Source: Pectinatus sp.
GTDB lineage: Bacteria; Bacillota; Negativicutes; Selenomonadales; Selenomonadaceae
DNA: 18,181 nucleotides
NCBI GenBank assembly: GCA_020025075.1
Contig: JAHHSR010000029.1
Location: forward strand, 1 to 18,181
Direction of reading: 5' to 3'
This document shows positions 14,394 to 18,181 of the stretch, piece after piece (within the stretch, counting starts at the first letter, position 1; the number at the start of each line of letters is the position of its first letter). The notes below the pieces were generated by a model, which did no database searches, was not told the DNA's origin, and was given only the letters and a program-made list of their open reading frames with translations. A program made the translations under genes and the position numbers.

Positions 14394-15437
14394 TCAGCGC
14401 AGCAAAGCGGCGAGCGACTTGTCATAAGGAGCGCGCACAATGCCCCGTTCCGTGATGATGGCACTTACTAAATTGTGCTCTGTTACGTCAAAAGCGGGGT
14501 TATAGACGTCGATGTCTTTTGGCACCATGCGCTTTTCGTACCACATCTCGGTAACTTCTATGGGGTCGCGTTGCTCGATATTTATATCTTTGCCGCAAGG
14601 CGTATTGAGGTCAAGAGTCGAGGTCGGTGCACAGACGTAAAAGGGGATATTGTAATAATGCGCCAAGATGGCAACGCCGCAGGTGCCAATTTTATTTGCC
14701 ACGTCACCATTTTTGGTTACCCTGTCGCAGCCGACAAAAACGGCGTTTATCTTTCCCGTCTGCATGAGCGAGGCGGCCATATTGTCGCAAAGGAGCGTTA
14801 CGTCAAGACCCGCCATCTTCAGCTCCGTCGCTGTAAGGCGTGCGCCCTGTAATAGCGGTCTTGTCTCGTCGGCATAGACATGAATATTCATGCCGCTCTC
14901 GTGTGCTAGATACATCGGTGCCGTGGCGGTGCCGTATTTTGCCGTGGCGAGGCTGCCTGCATTGCAATGTGTCAAAATGCCATAGTTAGGCTTAATGAGC
15001 GAAAGACCGTATTCTCCTATCTTATGGCAAGAAGCAATGTCTTCGGCGCAAATTGCCTTGGCTTCGGCGCAGAGAAGTTCTTTTAGAGCAGGAATGCTTT
15101 GCTGCTTATTTTTTTCAAGGCAAGAAAGCATGCGCTTTAAAGCCCAGGAGAGGTTGACGGCTGTAGGGCGGGAAGAATTTAGATATGCGGCGCTTTTTTG
15201 CATTTCTTCGTAAAAGGCAGCAAAATCTTTGGCTTTGCTCTTAGCACCAGCAAGATAAAGCCCAATGGCAGCCGCATCGCCAATGGCAGGAGCGCCGCGC
15301 ACTTTGAGTGCTTTTATAGCTTCGTAAATTTCTTCTTGTGTTTTTAGCTCGAGCATGACAAATTGATTAGGCAATTTAGTCTGGTCCAATATGACCAGTG
15401 CCCGCTTGCCTTCATCGAGATATAAAGTGGGCAACAT
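14394..15437 (-). CDS. mtnA: S-methyl-5-thioribose-1-phosphate isomerase
   Basis: MtnA converts 5-methylthioribose 1-phosphate to methylthioribulose 1-phosphate in methionine salvage, or in the related dihydroxyacetone-phosphate shunts. The 347-residue protein has the hallmark segments RGAPAIGDAAAIG (47-59), THCNAGSLATAKYGTA (156-171), DETRPLLQGARLTATEL (190-206) and GCDRVTKNGDVANKIGT (236-252). The catalytic Cys158 and Asp238 correspond to the pair known from the Bacillus enzyme, which separates it from eIF2B-like relatives. I start at the ATG at 15437, with AAAGGG 9 nt upstream; an in-frame GTG at 15446 abuts the ribosome binding site. It lies 23 bp downstream of the cyclase gene with no visible terminator between, so the two are likely co-transcribed. 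No other methionine-salvage gene is in the window. Confidence 0.94.
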   Translation of the reverse strand: MLPTLYLDEGKRALVILDQTKLPNQFVMLELKTQEEIYEAIKALKVRGAPAIGDAAAIGLYLAGAKSKAKDFAAFYEEMQKSAAYLNSSRPTAVNLSWALKRMLSCLEKNKQQSIPALKELLCAEAKAICAEDIASCHKIGEYGLSLIKPNYGILTHCNAGSLATAKYGTATAPMYLAHESGMNIHVYADETRPLLQGARLTATELKMAGLDVTLLCDNMAASLMQTGKINAVFVGCDRVTKNGDVANKIGTCGVAILAHYYNIPFYVCAPTSTLDLNTPCGKDINIEQRDPIEVTEMWYEKRMVPKDIDVYNPAFDVTEHNLVSAIITERGIVRAPYDKSLAALLR

Positions 15438-15460
15438 TTGTTTCACCCTTTCTTTGCTTG

Positions 15461-17905
15461 CTAGACATCAAAAATATTTTCTTCCTTTTGCGGGTGCGAG
15501 AGGAAAGGTCCCTGCAGATAATCGCAGCTGTATTTTGTGAGCACATCGACCTGCTGCTGCGAGTCGATGCCTTCGGCAAGCGTTCCAAGGCCAGACTTGT
15601 GCGCCAGATTGATGATGGAGTGAATAATCTGCAGCTGCATCTTGTCATGCGGCAGCTGAGCTGTGAAGTTGCGGTCGATGCAAATGGTGTTCAGCGGCAA
15701 ATCGTTGAGATAGGCAAGCGAGGAACTGCCGACCTTAAAGCCGTCGAGTGCAGTCTTAAAGCCTGCCGCGCGCAATTTGTCGAGGCTTTTTTTATTGTGC
15801 TGCATGGTTTCGCGCAGCACGGCTTCGGAAAAGACGAAAGCAAAATTATGCGGCAGGCATTTGTGGCTGACGGCAATGGCCTTGAGTTTTTCGGCAAAGT
15901 CCGACTCGCAAAGGCGTTCTTGGAATAATGGGACAAAGAGCGTAATGGACCTGTTTTTAACAACTTGGAATTTATTAACAAAATTGCATAGCTGCTCAAA
16001 AATCCAAAAATCAAGCGGCGTTTTCTTTTCGCCTTGCAGGACGGAAAGGTTGGAAAATATACTGTGACCAATCAGGTTGAGCTTAAAAATCGTATAGTAG
16101 CCGATGAGAAGGTGCGTATTGCTATCAAATTGTCCTTGATAGAAAATTTCTACTTGGCGCGGCTGGATATCCTTATTTATCTCGCTAGGGAGGCATAGAA
16201 CATTTTTTTTGCCTCCCTCATGGAAGAAATACCATTGATTGCGCCCGCTTTTTTTAGCAACATACATGGCCGAGTCAGCATTGTTGATGAGTTCGTCCAT
16301 AGTCTTGGCATCTTTGGGGTAGATGGTGATGCCGATGCTGCCGGAAAAGTGCATGAGGTGGTCGCAGACATAGACATCTTCATTAAAGTAATTGAAGATG
16401 TCGCGGGCAATTTTGTCGGCATCGCCAATTGTACGCACGCCCTTGATGATGAGAAATTCATCGCCGCCGAGGCGGTAGACGCAGCTGTCGGAAGAGGCGG
16501 CGCGCAAAAGAATGCGGCTGGCCTTGATGAGCACTTGGTCACCAGCGTCGTGGCCCAGGGTGTCGTTAATGTTCTTAAATTCGTCGAGGTCAATGTAGTA
16601 GATAGCGACATAGACGTACTTTTGGCTAAATTTTTGCAGCTGCTCAGCAAAGTACATATGCAGATATTCGCGGTTATAAAGATTGGTGAGCGAGTCGTGA
16701 AAGGCCATATGCTCCATCTTTTCAATGGCTTCATTTCTTTCGCGGCGATACGAAATGAGGTTTTCAATCATTTTGTTGAAATTTTGGGCAAGCTGGCCAA
16801 TTTCATCTTGGCGCCGCGTCGTTATGTGTACGTTGAGGTCGCCGGCAGCTACCTTTTGTGTCGCCTCGGTCATTTTGATGAGCGGGCGCGTGAGCCGATA
16901 GGAGAAGATGAAGATAAAATGGACGACGATGGCGGTGACGAGGAGAAGGACGTAGATGGACGCCTTGGTTGTTGAATAGACAAATGACATAATCGTGTCA
17001 TAGCGCTGTACCGTGATGATGCTCCATTTTTCTGCCATGCCGGGAAATTCGACGGAGCGGTAAGCGCATAGAAAATGCTCGCCGTCGAGGTCGTGATAGG
17101 AGCCGGTGCCATTGCTGCCGATGAGGACGCGGTTGACAATGCTTTGGAAGGATGATGATAATTTTAGCGGCGAACTGTTGATGATTGGCATGCCCGAAGA
17201 ATTTAAGACGGGATAGCCGTTCTTGCCGATGACGGGATAGTTTATCTTGTCGGTCTTATAGTTGTAGAATTTGTCGCTTTTGATGAAATCGTTAGGCAGG
17301 AGAACTTCTCCCTTGCCGTTTAATAAGTAGGTAAAATTGCCATTTGAGGTATTGAAGCGGTCGACAATTTGATAGAGGCTGTTGAGGTGAACACTTGCTA
17401 TTGACCAGCCGAAGAACTTTTTGTCCCTGTAAATGCTATGCACGAAAATCAAAAGGGGTGGCGAGGCTGGCACATAATAGCAAAAATCGCTTTCTGAAGA
17501 ATTGTGCTGGCGTAAAAATTGTCTAATCCATACATCGGCGATATTCATATCGCAGTCATCTTTGGAAAAGCAGGCTACCTTATCGCCATTTGCCTTCATG
17601 ATGGTTAAGGAATTAAGCCAGGGATATTTTTCCGAGGTTATCATGAGAATTTCTTTCTGCTTTTCTTCTGGCATGTCGAGGATGCGGGGATAATCGGAAA
17701 CCATGCGGTTGACAATTATCACATTATAGATGAAATCAGAGATGTTTGTTGCGATATTTTGTGCAATTATGCTATTGTCTGTATTGAGCTTTTTTTCATA
17801 GGTGGTTGAAATGATGTGCTGGGTAATCATTGTCAATGCGGTGAGCGAGACAAAGAGAAAGAGGACGGCAATGAAAATGAGCTGCCAGCGTATGGATAAT
17901 TTCAT
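15461..17905 (-). CDS. Membrane diguanylate cyclase: dCache-HAMP-GGDEF with degenerate EAL domain
   Basis: An 814-residue signalling protein: membrane helix (8-28), large extracytoplasmic dCache-like sensor (about 30-310), second helix (about 315-336), HAMP (about 337-390), GGDEF domain (about 395-560) and an EAL-like domain (about 585-805). The GGDEF domain is intact (YRLGGDEF, with DLDEFKNINDTLGHDAGD), so c-di-GMP synthesis is likely. The usual RxxD inhibitory site reads SSDS and is lost. The EAL domain has lost its catalytic residues: EAL is YYT (603-605), DDFG is DGFK (721-724), and the lysine of the KIDR motif is Cys. It is therefore probably a binding or regulatory module rather than a phosphodiesterase. 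The ATG at 17905 is fixed by a stop codon immediately upstream in frame. It lacks a normally spaced ribosome binding site. Confidence 0.9.
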   Translation of the reverse strand: MKLSIRWQLIFIAVLFLFVSLTALTMITQHIISTTYEKKLNTDNSIIAQNIATNISDFIYNVIIVNRMVSDYPRILDMPEEKQKEILMITSEKYPWLNSLTIMKANGDKVACFSKDDCDMNIADVWIRQFLRQHNSSESDFCYYVPASPPLLIFVHSIYRDKKFFGWSIASVHLNSLYQIVDRFNTSNGNFTYLLNGKGEVLLPNDFIKSDKFYNYKTDKINYPVIGKNGYPVLNSSGMPIINSSPLKLSSSFQSIVNRVLIGSNGTGSYHDLDGEHFLCAYRSVEFPGMAEKWSIITVQRYDTIMSFVYSTTKASIYVLLLVTAIVVHFIFIFSYRLTRPLIKMTEATQKVAAGDLNVHITTRRQDEIGQLAQNFNKMIENLISYRRERNEAIEKMEHMAFHDSLTNLYNREYLHMYFAEQLQKFSQKYVYVAIYYIDLDEFKNINDTLGHDAGDQVLIKASRILLRAASSDSCVYRLGGDEFLIIKGVRTIGDADKIARDIFNYFNEDVYVCDHLMHFSGSIGITIYPKDAKTMDELINNADSAMYVAKKSGRNQWYFFHEGGKKNVLCLPSEINKDIQPRQVEIFYQGQFDSNTHLLIGYYTIFKLNLIGHSIFSNLSVLQGEKKTPLDFWIFEQLCNFVNKFQVVKNRSITLFVPLFQERLCESDFAEKLKAIAVSHKCLPHNFAFVFSEAVLRETMQHNKKSLDKLRAAGFKTALDGFKVGSSSLAYLNDLPLNTICIDRNFTAQLPHDKMQLQIIHSIINLAHKSGLGTLAEGIDSQQQVDVLTKYSCDYLQGPFLSHPQKEENIFDV

Positions 17906-17909
17906 CTAT

Positions 17910-17949
17910 GGGCGCACGCATTATTGCGAAGGCGCCATTCACTTCCTTT
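17910..17949 (-). promoter_or_regulatory. Leader hairpin and displaced ribosome binding site of the cyclase gene
   Basis: On the minus strand a strong AAAGGAAGT (17941-17949) is followed by a stem-loop: GGCGC 17932-17936 with 17911-17915, and CGCA/TGCG inside, around ATAA. The cyclase ATG follows at 17905. If folded, the hairpin brings the site to roughly 10 nt from the ATG. The site also precedes a 5-codon reading frame (ATG at 17938, TAA at 17921-17923). Confidence 0.5.
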
Positions 17950-17997
17950 CATGACTGTAGTGAAGAAAAAGAGTCGGAATTTAACAAAAAAATTTAG

Positions 17998-18026
17998 TTG
18001 CAGAAAATAATCGCATATGATATTAT
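17998..18026 (+). promoter_or_regulatory. Predicted promoter of tRNA-Gly
   Basis: -35 TTGCAG (17998-18003), 17-bp spacer, -10 TATTAT (18021-18026); transcription would begin within a few bases of the mature tRNA 5' end at 18036. Confidence 0.6.
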
Positions 18027-18030
18027 AACA
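18022..18030 (-). promoter_or_regulatory. Extended -10 promoter candidate for the cyclase gene
   Basis: Minus strand TGTTATAAT (TGnTATAAT), with no good -35. It would start near 18015 and give a leader of about 110 nt. It overlaps the -10 of the tRNA promoter on the other strand. Confidence 0.4.
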
Positions 18031-18035
18031 AACGT

Positions 18036-18109
18036 GCGGGCATAGTTCATTGGTAGAACGCTAGCTTCCCAAGCTCGAGAGGGGGGTTCGATTCCCCTTG
18101 CCCGCTCCA
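18036..18109 (+). tRNA. tRNA-Gly (anticodon CCC)
   Basis: The cloverleaf folds: acceptor GCGGGCA with TGCCCGC, D-stem GTTC/GAAC, anticodon loop TTCCCAA (anticodon CCC, reading GGG), T-loop TTCGATT on a GGGGG/CCCCT stem, discriminator T and an encoded CCA. The anticodon stem has one U-C mismatch (second pair), and the variable loop is 4 nt. Confidence 0.93.
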
Positions 18110-18181
18110 TAAAATTCAAAATGCGACTTTATCATAATCCGCCAGAAGACTCCTTCCTCTTAGGTGGGAGATGAATGACGG
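18110..18181. other. Unassigned sequence after the tRNA
   Basis: Seventy-two bases to the window edge. A 17-codon frame (ATG 18121 to TGA 18174) lacks a ribosome binding site. An imperfect hairpin (CTCC 18150-18153 with GGAG 18167-18170, inner CCT/AGG) is visible, without a T-run. I cannot assign it; the gene, if any, lies beyond the edge. Confidence 0.3.

Noticed and set aside
16220..16975. 251-codon frame antisense to the cyclase
   Set aside because: It mirrors the GGDEF coding region, has no ribosome binding site or recognisable domain, and is typical of GC-rich antisense frames.
17906..18015. c-di-GMP riboswitch in the cyclase leader
   Set aside because: No GEMM core motifs are visible in the roughly 110-nt leader.

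Overview
The window looks like chromosome from a Negativicutes-type (diderm Firmicutes) bacterium. A secretin is present, which implies an outer membrane, while the gyrase and the cobalt/nickel ECF transporter look Firmicutes-like and Shine-Dalgarno sites are strong. This placement is an inference; no rRNA or other phylogenetic marker was compared. No prophage, complete insertion sequence or CRISPR array is visible.

Layout. Positions 1-7040 (minus strand) hold a Tad/Flp type IVb pilus operon, transcribed right to left: a TadG-like Tad-domain protein, CpaB/RcpC, the secretin CpaC/RcpA, two consecutive TadZ/CpaE-type ATPases, TadB, and the first 52 codons of a Flp pilin cut by the window edge. 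No TadA/CpaF motor ATPase, TadC or prepilin peptidase is visible, and the second TadZ sits where TadA normally lies. Positions 7041-7357 are non-coding and unusually structured: a sigma-70-like promoter for the Tad operon, nearly four copies of a 15-bp repeat, a perfect 20-bp inverted repeat and the terminator of the gyrase operon. Positions 7358-10074 (minus) hold gyrA and a coupled small DUF2905 membrane protein.

Positions 10075-10274 are a divergent control region with promoters for gyrA and the cobalt/nickel transporter and two dyad motifs. Positions 10275-12729 (plus) hold cbiM-cbiQ-cbiO, a compact ECF-type importer ended by a hairpin terminator. Positions 12810-14274 (minus) hold an overlapping pair, mrp (Fe-S carrier ATPase) followed by a Sfp-type phosphopantetheinyl transferase. 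Positions 14394-17905 (minus) hold a membrane diguanylate cyclase with a degenerate EAL domain, followed 23 bp later by mtnA. A tRNA-Gly(CCC) gene lies on the plus strand at 18036-18109, with a promoter whose -10 overlaps the likely promoter of the cyclase.

The genes are mostly recognisable families. The least ordinary signals are the paired and divergent TadZ proteins in an operon lacking TadA here, the structured region upstream of the Tad operon, a terminator-like hairpin inside cbiQ, a metal-operator-like dyad before cbiM, and a leader hairpin that may bring the ribosome binding site of the cyclase close to its start codon.
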